A stretch of 64,000 nucleotides of DNA from positions 1,302,001 through 1,366,000 of the forward strand of contig NZ_CP107913.1 of assembly GCF_036014115.1 (NCBI RefSeq), written 5' to 3'. The stretch is from Streptomyces sp. NBC_00448 (GTDB taxonomy: Bacteria; Actinomycetota; Actinomycetes; Streptomycetales; Streptomycetaceae). Below are positions 42,977 through 52,600 of the stretch, piece by piece. Both the position numbers and the translations under genes were made by a program. Under the pieces are notes generated by a model, which did no database searches, was not told the origin of the DNA, and worked only from the letters and a program-made list of their open reading frames with translations. The number at the start of each line of letters is the position of its first letter. Positions within the stretch are counted from its first letter, which is position 1.

Positions 42977-44617
42977 TCAGCCGCCGAGTACCCCCGAGAC
43001 CATCGCCTTGGCCTCGTCCTGCACCCGGGCCAGGTGCTCCGGGCCCTGGAAGGACTCGGCGTAGACCTTGTAGACGTCCTCGGTGCCCGACGGGCGCGCG
43101 GCGAACCAGGCACTGTCGGTGCAGACCTTGATGCCGCCGAGCGGGGCGCCGTTGCCGGGCGCCTCGGTGAGCACTGCGGTGACCGGCTCGCCGGCGAGTT
43201 CGCGGGCGGGCACCTGGTCGGGCGAGAGCTTGGCCAGCACGGCCTTCTGCGCGCGGTCGGCGGGCGCGTCGATCCGGGCGTAGGCGGGAGTGCCGAACTT
43301 CGCGGTGAGGTCCGCGTAGTGCTCCGAGGGGCTGCGGCCGGTGACCGCGGTGATCTCGGCGGCGAGCAGCGCCAGCAGGATGCCGTCCTTGTCGGTGGTC
43401 CACACGCTGCCGTCGCGGCGCAGGAACGACGCGCCCGCGGACTCCTCGCCGCCGAAGGCGAGGGTGCCGCCGAGCAGCCCGTCCACGAACCACTTGAAGC
43501 CGACCGGGACTTCGGTGAGGGTGCGGCCCAGACCGGCCACCACCTTGTCGATCATCGACGAGGAGACCAGGGTCTTGCCGATCGCCAGGTCCTCGCCCCA
43601 CTGCTCGCGGTGACCGGCGAGGTAGTCGATCGCCACCGCCAGGTAGTGGTTGGGGTTCATCAGGCCGCCGTCGGGGGTGACGATGCCGTGCCGGTCGGCG
43701 TCCGCGTCGTTGCCGGTGGCGACGTCGTACTCGTCCTTGCGGGCGATCAGCGACGCCATCGCGGACGGCGAGGAGCAGTCCATCCGGATCTTGCCGTCCC
43801 AGTCGAGCGTCATGAACCGCCAGGTCGGGTCGGCGTACGGGTTGACCACGGTGAGGTCCAGGCGGTGGCGTTCGGCGATCTCGCCCCAGTACCCGACCGA
43901 GGCGCCGCCGAGCGGGTCGGCGCCGATCCGCACGCCCGCGCGGCGGACCGCGTCCAGGTCGAGGACGTGCGGCAGGTCGTCGACGTACCCGCCGCGGAAG
44001 TCGTGGCGGCCGGTGGTGTCGGCGGCCAGCGCCCGGGCGTAGGGGATGCGGCGCACCTCCCGCAGCCCGTCCGCGATCAGCGCGTTGGCGCGGTCCTGGA
44101 TCCAGCCGGTCGCGTCGGAGCCGGCCGGGCCGCCGGTGGGCGGGTTGTACTTGAAGCCGCCGTCGCGCGGCGGGTTGTGCGAGGGGGTGACGACGACACC
44201 GTCCGCGAGACCGGTGGTACGCCCCCGGTTGTACGTCAGGATCGCGTGCGAGACGGCCGGGGTCGGGGTGAATCCGTCGGCGGCGTCGATCAGGACGGTC
44301 ACGTCGTTCGCGGCGAACACCTCCAGCGCGGTGACCCGCGCGGGCTCGGACAGCGCGTGCGTGTCCGCGCCGAGGAACAGCGGGCCGTCGGTGCCCTGCG
44401 CGGCGCGGTACTCGCAGATGGCCTGGCTGGTGGCGGCGATGTGGTCCTCGTTGAACGCCGTGTCCAGCGCCGAGCCGCGGTGCCCGGAGGTGCCGAACGC
44501 CACCCGCTGCCCGGGCTCGCCCGGGTCGGGGTGCAGGGCGTAGTACGCGGTGACCAGGCGGGGTACGTCGACCAGGTCCTCCGGCCGGGCGGGTGTTCCG
44601 GCACGCTCGTGCGGCAT
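42977..44617 (-). CDS. pgm: Phosphoglucomutase, alpha-D-glucose-phosphate specific
   Basis: 546 residues, the usual length for bacterial Pgm. Family blocks are all present: [20 protein letters not shown] near the N-terminus, the phosphoserine loop [13 protein letters not shown], the Mg site [13 protein letters not shown], the sugar loop [16 protein letters not shown] and the phosphate loop [12 protein letters not shown]. It interconverts glucose-1- and glucose-6-phosphate for glycogen, trehalose and wall precursors. AAGGAG precedes the ATG at 44617; an upstream extension of the frame is a shadow of the neighbouring exporter gene. Confidence 0.96.
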   Translation of the reverse strand: MPHERAGTPARPEDLVDVPRLVTAYYALHPDPGEPGQRVAFGTSGHRGSALDTAFNEDHIAATSQAICEYRAAQGTDGPLFLGADTHALSEPARVTALEVFAANDVTVLIDAADGFTPTPAVSHAILTYNRGRTTGLADGVVVTPSHNPPRDGGFKYNPPTGGPAGSDATGWIQDRANALIADGLREVRRIPYARALAADTTGRHDFRGGYVDDLPHVLDLDAVRRAGVRIGADPLGGASVGYWGEIAERHRLDLTVVNPYADPTWRFMTLDWDGKIRMDCSSPSAMASLIARKDEYDVATGNDADADRHGIVTPDGGLMNPNHYLAVAIDYLAGHREQWGEDLAIGKTLVSSSMIDKVVAGLGRTLTEVPVGFKWFVDGLLGGTLAFGGEESAGASFLRRDGSVWTTDKDGILLALLAAEITAVTGRSPSEHYADLTAKFGTPAYARIDAPADRAQKAVLAKLSPDQVPARELAGEPVTAVLTEAPGNGAPLGGIKVCTDSAWFAARPSGTEDVYKVYAESFQGPEHLARVQDEAKAMVSGVLGG

Positions 44618-44812
44618 CCTGCACTCCTTCTCGCTGCTGGCTGTCGTGGTGGGTGGCCTGCCCTGCCCGCCTATTCTCACGCGGCCGCCCCGCCGTGCCG
44701 ACACGGCCTCGCCGCAAGGTCCGCATCCGCTCCGCGGCCCTAGGATGGTGACGCTTCGGCAGGTGTGGGCACCCGGCGTGTGCGCACCCGGCGCGCGGGA
44801 GAGGCGGAGGCG

Positions 44813-46324
44813 ATGGCCACGGCAGAGCTGCCGGCATCGGACGGGGTACGGCTGGCGTCCCGCACCGGGCGGTGGGTGCTGGCCTGTTCGGTACTCGGCT
44901 CGGGCATGGCGATGCTGGACGGCACCATCGTCAACATCGCGCTGCCGAGGATCGGCGAGGACCTGGGCGCGTCGCTGGCCACCCTGCAGTGGACGGTCAA
45001 CGGCTACCTGCTGACGCTGGCCGGGCTGATCCTGCTCGGCGGCGGGCTCGGGGACCGGTACGGGCGGCGGCGGGTCTTCACGATCGGCGTGGTGTGGTTC
45101 GCGCTGGCGTCCGCGCTGTGCGGGATCGCGCAGGACAGCGCCATGCTGATCGCCTCCCGGGCCCTGCAGGGCGTGGGCGGCGCGCTGCTGACGCCCGGTT
45201 CGCTGGCGCTGGTGCAGTCCACGTTCCGGCCGGAGGACCGGGCGAAGGCGGTCGGCGCGTGGTCGGGCCTGGGCGGCGTGGCGGGCGCGGTCGGCCCGTT
45301 CCTGGGTGGCTGGCTGGTGGACGGGCCGGGCTGGCGGTGGATCTTCTTCATCAACGTGCCGCTGGGCGCGGTGGTCGTGGCGATCGCGGCGCGGCACGTG
45401 CCGGAGAGCCGCGACCGCACCGCGTCCGGGTCCTTCGACATCGCCGGGGCCGCACTGGCCGCGCTGTGCCTGGCCGGGATCACCTACGCGCTGATCACCG
45501 CGTCGAGCCATCCCTCGCCGCTGAAGGTGGGGCTGCCGGTGCTCGCCGGGGTGCTGTGCGGGGTGGCGTTCCTGCGCACCGAACGGGTCAGGGAGCATCC
45601 GATGCTGCCGCTGAACGTCTTCTCCTCCCGGCTGTTCACCGCGATGAACCTGGTGACGCTGTGTCTGTACGCCGCGATCGGCGGGGTGTTCTTCCTGCTG
45701 CCGGTGCAGTTGCAGATCGCCGCCGGGTACAGCGCGCTGCGCGCGGGCCTGGCGACGCTGCCGGTCACCGTGCTGATGCTGCTGCTCTCCGCGCCCGCGG
45801 GCGCGCTCGCCCAGCGGATCGGGCCGCGCCGGCCGCTCACGGTGGGGCCGCTGCTCGCCGCCGCGGGCATGCTGCTGCTCACCCGGATCTCGCCGGGCTC
45901 CTCCTCCTACCTGGTGGACGTGCTTCCCGCGGTGGTGGTGCAGGGGCTCGGCATGAGCCTGTTCGTGGCGCCACTGACCGCCACCGTCCTCGCCTCGGTC
46001 GAGGTCGACCACGCGGGCGTGGCCAGCGGCGTCAACAACGCTGCGGCCCGGGTCGCGCAGCTCCTCATCGTCGCCGCCCTGCCGCTGGCCATCGGGCTGT
46101 CCAACAACGCGTACACCTCGCCGCACGCCGTCAACGACGCCTTCGGCAAGGCGATGGTGATCTGTGCGGGCCTGTGCGCGGGCGGGGCCGCCCTCGCCGC
46201 CTTCCTCGTCCCCTCCCGGACGGTTCTCTCCGAGGGCGAGGCCGACAACGTGGAACCGCAGTGCGCCGCGAACTGCGGCTTCTCCGCGCCCCCGTTGGAG
46301 CCCGGCAGTTCCAGGGTGCCCTGA
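44813..46324 (+). CDS. MFS transporter, DHA2 (EmrB/QacA) family exporter
   Basis: 503 residues with about 14 membrane segments. Motif C/D1-type segments include [38 protein letters not shown] and [24 protein letters not shown], all DHA2 hallmarks. It should export drugs or metabolites using the proton gradient. The ATG at 44813 has GCGGAGG upstream; an earlier GTG is less well supported. It is divergent from pgm and convergent with the MarR gene, with an intergenic repeat between. Confidence 0.9.
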   Translation: MATAELPASDGVRLASRTGRWVLACSVLGSGMAMLDGTIVNIALPRIGEDLGASLATLQWTVNGYLLTLAGLILLGGGLGDRYGRRRVFTIGVVWFALASALCGIAQDSAMLIASRALQGVGGALLTPGSLALVQSTFRPEDRAKAVGAWSGLGGVAGAVGPFLGGWLVDGPGWRWIFFINVPLGAVVVAIAARHVPESRDRTASGSFDIAGAALAALCLAGITYALITASSHPSPLKVGLPVLAGVLCGVAFLRTERVREHPMLPLNVFSSRLFTAMNLVTLCLYAAIGGVFFLLPVQLQIAAGYSALRAGLATLPVTVLMLLLSAPAGALAQRIGPRRPLTVGPLLAAAGMLLLTRISPGSSSYLVDVLPAVVVQGLGMSLFVAPLTATVLASVEVDHAGVASGVNNAAARVAQLLIVAALPLAIGLSNNAYTSPHAVNDAFGKAMVICAGLCAGGAALAAFLVPSRTVLSEGEADNVEPQCAANCGFSAPPLEPGSSRVP

Positions 46325-46374
46325 CCCCCCGGGGTGCCCCGTCCTGCCGGTTCAGGGACCTTGCGGTCCGCCGT

Positions 46375-46530
46375 GGCTTGTCGCGCAGTTCCCCGCGCCC
46401 CTGAGCCTGAGTCACCGCGGCTCTGCCTGGGTCAAGCACACGCCGAGCGGCACATAGTCAGGGGCGCTGGGGGCACCTCCCGGCGAAGCCAGGGGGAGAA
46501 CTGCGCGACCAGCCCACCACCGGCGGATGG
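46375..46530. repeat. Inverted pair of a Streptomyces intergenic repeat
   Basis: A forward copy (about 46375-46411, CTTGTCGCGCAGTTCCCCGCGCCCCTGA-like) and a reverse copy (about 46458-46530) face each other between convergent genes. The reverse copy carries an extra stem-loop of about 29 bases (near CTGGGGGCACCTCCC...) inside the repeat. A third relative is at 13927-13961. It may end both transcripts. Confidence 0.7.
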
Positions 46531-46543
46531 TCCCTGACGGCGC

Positions 46544-47008
46544 TCAGCCGGGCGAGTTGTCGGGTGGGGCCACTTCCGTAAGGAGCAGCTCAAGGACGGG
46601 AAGTGCCGCGCTGAGCGTCGCCCGCTGCTCCGGCGTCAGTCGGCCCATGCGGCGGGCGAGGAGTTCGGACCGTTCGCGCCGGATACGGCCGAGCAGGGCG
46701 CGGCCCTCTCCGTGGATGCTGACCAGCCAGGACCGACCGTCACTGGGGTCCGGCTCCTTCCCGATCAACCCGGCCTCGGCCAGCGGCCGCACGGTACGCG
46801 TGAGAGTCGGCGCGGCGACCTGCTCGCGCGCGGCGAGCTCACCCAGCCGAATCGGCCCGAACTGCTCGATCCTGGCGAGCGCCGAGAGCTGCGCGTAGGT
46901 CAGGTTGAGGTCGTCCGCCGACGCCTGCGCGAGCTGGCGGTACAGGCGGGCGACGATCAGTGCGACGGCAGCCGGTGAGGCGCCCCCGCGCCCGTCGTGC
47001 TCGGTCAT
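46544..47008 (-). CDS. MarR family transcriptional regulator
   Basis: 154 residues of the winged-helix MarR fold: LTYAQLSALARIEQFGPIRLGELAAREQVAAPTLTRTVRPL is the HTH and EPDPSDGRSWLVSIHGEGRALL the wing. AAGGAGG precedes the ATG. It follows the DHA2 exporter gene by 30 bp in the same operon and probably represses it, with an AT-rich dyad at 48789-48810 upstream of the exporter as the likely operator. The ligand is presumably a substrate of the pump (inference). Confidence 0.92.
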   Translation of the reverse strand: MTEHDGRGGASPAAVALIVARLYRQLAQASADDLNLTYAQLSALARIEQFGPIRLGELAAREQVAAPTLTRTVRPLAEAGLIGKEPDPSDGRSWLVSIHGEGRALLGRIRRERSELLARRMGRLTPEQRATLSAALPVLELLLTEVAPPDNSPG

Positions 47009-47038
47009 GGCGGGGGCGCCTCCTTCGGTCGTACGGTG

Positions 47039-48757
47039 TCAGCCCTGCTTCTCGGTGACCTTGCGGGCGCGGATCAGGGACGCACCCGCCGCCACCAAGG
47101 ACATCACGATCGCCAGGGCGAACACCACGACCAGGCCGTCGTGGAAGGGCCCGGAGATCAGGTGCGGGAAGAACTCCCGTCCGGTGAGCGTGTGTGCGTG
47201 CCGCTTGGACAGCTTGCTGAGCAGGTCGGGGCCGAGCAGTTGCTGGATCGGGTTGTACCCGAGGAACGCGGCGAACAGGGTACCGACCGGGGGCAGGTTC
47301 GCCACCTGGTGGGCGTTGGCCGCCGGCACGCCCTGGGCGGTCAGCCCGGTGCTGAGGGTGTTCGGCAGCGAGCGGGCCAGCCCGGCCACCATGAGCGAGA
47401 AGAACACACCGATGGACAGCACCATGCCGGCGTTCTGGAAGGTGGCCCGCATGCCGGAGGCGGCGCCGCGGGACTCCGCGGGCACGCTCGCCATGATGAT
47501 CGAGGTGTTGGGCGCGGCGAACAGGCCGCCGCCGAGGCCGTTGAGGAACACCACGAGCGCGAAGACCCAGTAGCTGAAGTTCGTCGGGATGAGCAGCAGC
47601 CCGGCGAAGGAGCCGGCCATCACCACGAAGCCCGCGGAGGCGAACAGCCGGGCTCCGTACCGGTCGGAGAGCGCGCCCGCGACGGGGCCGGCGGCCAGGA
47701 AGCCGACGGTCAGCGGCAGCAGGTAGATACCCGCCCACAGCGGGGTGTCGGCGTAGTTGTAGCCGTGCAGCGGCAGCCAGATGCCCTGCAGCCAGATGAT
47801 CAGCATGAACTGCAGGCCGCCACGGGCGATGGAGCCGAGCAGGGTGGCCGCGTTGCCGCCGGCGAAGGCCGCGTTGCGGAAGAGCGCCAGCGGGAACATC
47901 GGTTCGGCGACGCGCGACTCGATCAGGCAGAACACGACGATCAGCACGACGCCGCCGATCAGCCCGGCCAGCACCCACGGGTTGGTCCAGCCCATGGTGT
48001 GGCCGCCGTAGGGCTGGATGCCGTAGGTGATGCCGGCGAGCAGCGCGGTCAGGCCGACGGCGAAGGTGATGTTGCCCCACCAGTCCATCTTCGCGGGGCG
48101 GCGGATGCCGGTGTCGTGCAGGGAGCGGTAGGCCCACACGGTGCCGATCAGGCCGATCGGGACGTTCACCCAGAAGATGGAGCGCCAGTTCCACTCGGCG
48201 AGCAGGCCGCCGAGCACCAGGCCGACGAAGGAGCCGGCGATGCCGGCCACCATGTTCACGCCGAGCGCCATGCCGCGCTGCCGGGCCGGGAAGGCGTCGG
48301 TGATGATCGCCGCCGAGTTGGCCATCAGCATGGAGCCGCCGACCGCCTGGGCGACGCGCCAGCCGATCAGCCACAGGGCGCCGCCGCCGCCGTGCATCGG
48401 GTCGACGGACAGGATCACCGAGGTGATGGTGAAGATCAGGAAGCCCGCGTTGTAGATCTTCACCCGGCCGAGGATGTCGCCGAGCCGGCCGAGGCTGACC
48501 ACCAGGACCGCGGTGACGAGCATGTAGCCCATCAGCATCCACAGCAGGTAGCTGACGTTGCCGGGCTGGAGGGGGTCGAGGTGGATGCCGTTGAAGATGG
48601 CGGGCAGTGAGATGAGCACGATCGAGGCGTTGATCGTGGCGATGAGCATGCCGAGGGTCGTGTTGGACAGGGCCACCCACTTGTAGTGCGGATGGTCGGC
48701 GGCGATACGCGGGGGACGCCGTCGTATTCGTGTCGTCGAGTCTTCTTCGGTCGCCAT
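47039..48757 (-). CDS. MFS transporter, DHA2 family exporter
   Basis: 572 residues with 14 predicted membrane segments. [43 protein letters not shown] and [22 protein letters not shown] are DHA2 signatures. It is distinct in sequence from the exporter at 44813. The promoter region contains an AT-rich dyad 32 bp before the ATG, and marR follows in the operon, so expression is probably induced by a toxic compound. Confidence 0.9.
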   Translation of the reverse strand: MATEEDSTTRIRRRPPRIAADHPHYKWVALSNTTLGMLIATINASIVLISLPAIFNGIHLDPLQPGNVSYLLWMLMGYMLVTAVLVVSLGRLGDILGRVKIYNAGFLIFTITSVILSVDPMHGGGGALWLIGWRVAQAVGGSMLMANSAAIITDAFPARQRGMALGVNMVAGIAGSFVGLVLGGLLAEWNWRSIFWVNVPIGLIGTVWAYRSLHDTGIRRPAKMDWWGNITFAVGLTALLAGITYGIQPYGGHTMGWTNPWVLAGLIGGVVLIVVFCLIESRVAEPMFPLALFRNAAFAGGNAATLLGSIARGGLQFMLIIWLQGIWLPLHGYNYADTPLWAGIYLLPLTVGFLAAGPVAGALSDRYGARLFASAGFVVMAGSFAGLLLIPTNFSYWVFALVVFLNGLGGGLFAAPNTSIIMASVPAESRGAASGMRATFQNAGMVLSIGVFFSLMVAGLARSLPNTLSTGLTAQGVPAANAHQVANLPPVGTLFAAFLGYNPIQQLLGPDLLSKLSKRHAHTLTGREFFPHLISGPFHDGLVVVFALAIVMSLVAAGASLIRARKVTEKQG

Positions 48758-48788
48758 GCGGCGGTCACACCCCAGCCGGAGAGCAGTT

Positions 48789-48810
48789 AGTTAACTTAGG
48801 TTAAGTAACT
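48789..48810. promoter_or_regulatory. MarR-type operator candidate
   Basis: AGTTAACTTAGGTTAAGTAACT contains nested dyads, AGTTA-N12-TAACT outside and ACTTA-GGT-TAAGT inside, in an otherwise GC-rich region upstream of the exporter-marR operon. Confidence 0.65.
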
Positions 48811-48927
48811 CTAGCACCGGAGGTGCCTGCCTTGCAGGGCGGTTCGAGGGCGTCGCGGGGGTGCGGGGAGCGCGCGTTCGACAGGCGCGCTCCCCTGGAT
48901 TCCCGGGCTCTACGGCGGGAGTTGAGG

Positions 48928-49440
48928 TCAGCGGCGGCGCAGCAGGATGCCCCGGATGTAGGCCGCCTGGCCGGCGTGCTGGAGGTCGTCGCCGATCACG
49001 CTGATCAGGCGGACCCCGAGGGTGACCGGCGGGTCCCAGCGCTCGTCGACGACCTGGTCGAGGTCGTCGTCGGTCAGGCCGCCGAGGTAGTCGAGGGTGC
49101 CCGCGTGCACGGCGTCGTAGTAGCCGGTGAGCAGGGCCGGGTCGGCGACCTCGACCTGCCCGGACTGTGCGGCGCTGTGGCCGTAGCCGATCGTGCCGGC
49201 GGGGAAGGGCAGGTCGAAGCGCTTGTCCCAACCGTCGGCGGTCCAGACCTGTTCGCGGCCGGCCACGTCGGCGACGTGGTCGTCCTGGACCCGGGCGAGG
49301 TGCCAGACCAGCCAGCCGATCGAGTTGGCCTCGTCGTCCAGCCGTACGGCCACCTCCTCGGCGGTCAGACCGTCGACGGCGGAGTGCACGACCTCCTGGA
49401 TACGGCCGTAGGCGTCGGCGAGGACTTCAGCGGTGTTCAT
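48928..49440 (-). CDS. DinB-like/DUF664 family metalloprotein
   Basis: 170 residues. The four-helix DinB fold is suggested by ANSIGWLVWHLARVQDDHV, the region around YYDAVHAGTLDYLGGL and GDDLQHAGQAAYIRG; the His in the first and last of these, with one in between, form the likely metal site. The group includes mycothiol-dependent enzymes of actinobacteria, which fits the host, but the substrate is unknown. The ATG at 49440 has GGAG upstream; a longer frame reaches into the terminator of the GH87 gene and is rejected. Confidence 0.82.
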   Translation of the reverse strand: MNTAEVLADAYGRIQEVVHSAVDGLTAEEVAVRLDDEANSIGWLVWHLARVQDDHVADVAGREQVWTADGWDKRFDLPFPAGTIGYGHSAAQSGQVEVADPALLTGYYDAVHAGTLDYLGGLTDDDLDQVVDERWDPPVTLGVRLISVIGDDLQHAGQAAYIRGILLRRR

Positions 49441-49543
49441 CGAGTACTCCAGCGGCTTGTCGGAGGTGATTGCCCCCAGGGAACTTCCAGCAGCCCTCGC
49501 ATTCTTCCCGCCGGCCTCGCCGCCGGCGCGCACCCGCCACGCA

Positions 49544-49582
49544 GGGCGTGCCCGTGTCCATGGTGCGGACACGGGCACGCCC
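49544..49582. terminator. Strong terminator after the GH87 gene
   Basis: GGGCGTGCCCGTGTCC and GGACACGGGCACGCCC are perfect 16-bp arms around a 7-base loop, 65 bp beyond the GH87 stop. Confidence 0.85.
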
Positions 49583-49646
49583 CGGGCGCGTTCTGCTCTC
49601 CTGGCTGTCGATCCCTCCTCTCACCCCGTCAGCCGGGGCTCGGGCC

Positions 49647-52600
49647 TCAGTTGTTGACGTTGATGGTGAAGGTGGACGTGGTGTTCTCGATGTCCACCGC
49701 GTTGTCGCTCTCGGTCAGTCCGTTGATCGTCACCGATCCGTCGGCCGGCCCCTGGCCCGCCTCCGGTTGCGGGTTGGCCCACAGACCGAAGCCGGACTTC
49801 GCGTCGTAGGTGTCACCGCTCTTGTGCGCGCCGGTCACCGACAGGTCGGTGATGGTGGTGTCGGTGATCGGGTTGAGTGGCGTGCTGCCGTTCCACTTGG
49901 TCTGGAACATCACGCCGGAGTAGGTCGGGTCGCTGATGTCGATGTCGCTGAGCCGCAGGCCCTGCAACGTGAACTCCGCCGAGTAGATCCACAGTGCCGG
50001 GAAGGTCTGCGCGCCCCAGAAGTGGCCGCCGTCCCTGGCCAGCGTGATGTTGGAGAGGTTCGTCTGCGGCGAGGACTCGAAGCCCAGGGCGGGGATGCCG
50101 CCGAAGGCCAGCGAACCGATCGTCACACCCGGGTAGGTGAGGCTGTCGGCGATGTAGAGGTTGCTGAAGGTGTTGCCGCCACCGCCGTAGACCGCCAGGC
50201 CCGCGGCCCGCCACACCGTCTGCACGCTGAGGTTGGAGAAGGTGTTGCCGGTCTCCTGCTCGTTGTGGTTGTCGATGGCCGGGAACAGCGCGAAGCTGTC
50301 GTCGCCGGTGGACCGCGCCTCGTCGTTGCTGACCGTATTGCCGGTGGAGCCGTTGGTCAGGTTGATGCCGTCCGCGAAGGTGTCACGGATGCGCAGGTTG
50401 GTGAAGTGCGAGTCGTCGACGTTCGTCGCCCACACCCCGCAGATCATGTGCTCGACCCACAGGTTGTCGATGGTCAGGTCGGAGACCCCGTTGAGGTCGA
50501 AGACCTTGCCGGGGCCGTCGATCCGGCTGGTGTAGTTGCCGAAGAAGGCGAACCCGGTGAAGGACGAGCCGTCCGCGGTGCTCTGCACCGTGAAGCCGCC
50601 GTCGGTGTTCGACTGGGTCTGCGGCGTGGTGAACTGCGTGAACCACGGGCCCGCGCCGATCACCTTGACCGCCCGGCCGTAGACGTTGAACTTGCTGGAC
50701 ACCTGGTAGGTGCCGGCGGGCAGGTAGACACCGAGCTTGGTGGTGTCCTGCCGCGCGGTGTCCAGCGCGTTCTGCACGTCCTGCTGGGTGAAGCCGGCCG
50801 GCACGACGTACTTCGTCGCGTCGGGGTTCGGCGTCGCGGTGACCTGCTCCAGGTCGATGTAGTCGATGTTGTAGTAGGCCGCGGTGTTCGCCGCGTCCTT
50901 CTGCAACCTGATGGTGTGACCGGCCGGCACGGTGGTGCCGAGCATCAGGTTCGCCTCGTCGTAGATGTGCCGCGGGCCGCCGGAGCCGGGCGACTTGGTG
51001 GGGCTCGACTCGTCGCCGTACAGCCACTCGTACTTCGAGCTCAGGCTGATCGTCTTCAGCAGGGTCCCGTCGACGTAGACGTCCAGCGTGGTGGAGTCGG
51101 TGCCGTCGGGGATGTTGAAGCGGGTGACCAGCGTGTTGGTGTCCGCGCGGGTGGTCCACTGCACGTACTGGCCGTTGCCGGCCAGGTGCACGGCCTGCCG
51201 GCCGGACGCCTCGCCGGCGGGGTCGCCGATGGTGCGGTTCGGCCCGAGGACCGTCGCGCCGCCGCCCACCGAGCCGTCCTCCGCCTCGTAGGCGTCATAC
51301 GGCATGTTGGCGCCGCGGCCCACGAAGAAGGACTGGTTGTCGGTGTTGTTGGCCTGCTTGATCGACACCTCGTTGGCGTCGACCGCGACGACCGTCTTCA
51401 CCGTGTACTTGCCGTTGACGGCCGTCCAACTCCCCACGTTCACCGGGGCGGTGGTGGCGCCTACGGCGATCGCGCCGCTGTAGGAGCCGGTGAGGGTCTT
51501 CACCACGTTGCCGCTGGCCGTGTCGATCACCGACACCGTGACGGCGTGCGCGCCGGAGGCCGAGGCCACTGTGCCCTGGTTCTTGATCGCCACCGTGAAG
51601 TTGGTGTTCTGGCCCGCCGACGGGTTGCCCGGCGACCAAGCGGTCACCGGCACCAGGTCGGAGCTGTCGACCGGCTTGACCACCAGCGGACTCGGCGCGG
51701 TGTAGGTGTTGTTGGTCTTGTTCTGCTCGATCACCAGGTTGGCCTCGTCGACCTTCGCGGTGAGCTGGTAGCTGCCGGAGTTCTCGGCGCCGATGTTCGC
51801 CGTGGCGGTGGTGCTGCCGCCGGCCGCCAGGGCACCGACACTCGCGGTGCCGACCTTGGTGGTGCCCAGGTAGAAGTTGACGTTGGTCGCCGGGGAGGCG
51901 TTGGTGCCGATGTTCTGCACCGTGGCGCTCAGCGTGATCGGGTCGGTCTCCACCGGGGCGGCCGGAGACGCGGTCAGCGCGCTCACCGTCAGGTCCGGGT
52001 TGGGCCCGGGCACCCCGATGACCTGGACCTCGGCCGCCTGGCCGCCGCCCGCGCCGGAGTTGTTGCTGAAGGTCAGCCGCACGTCGGCGACCCGCGCGGT
52101 GACCGGGATGGTCACACTGTTGCCGGTGGCCGGGTCGAAGCTGTACTGCTTGGCCGCCGAGATCTGGCTGAAGTCGGTCGCGGACTGCTCGCGGCCGTCG
52201 ACCTCGATGGTCTGGGTGCGCGCGCCCCAGGCGGAGGACGGGTTGAGCTTCACCACGACCTGGCTGGTGTCCACGTTCGCACCGAGCTTGATCGTCAGCG
52301 AGCTGGTGCCGGTGCCCTCCCAGTAGGTGGTCACGTCGTCGTCGTCGGCGTTCGTGGCGACGAAGTTCTGCACCGTGGAGGAGGCCGTGATCGGCTTGCC
52401 GACGGCCTGGTTGGTGCCGCCGGTGGGCGGTGACGTGCCGTTGCGGGTCACCGTGTTGCTGTTCGCCGACTCGTTGCCGGCCGCGTCCACGGCCCGCACG
52501 AAGTAGGTGACGGTGGCGGTGTCCGGCTGGCTGTCGGTGTAGCTGAGGGTGTCGCCCGCGGTGGTGGCGGCCTTGGTGCCGTTGCGGAACACCTCGTAGC

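Noticed and set aside
42977..46126. 1049-residue fusion of pgm with an upstream extension
   Set aside because: The upstream 500 residues are antisense to the DHA2 exporter; the real pgm start at 44617 has a good ribosome site.
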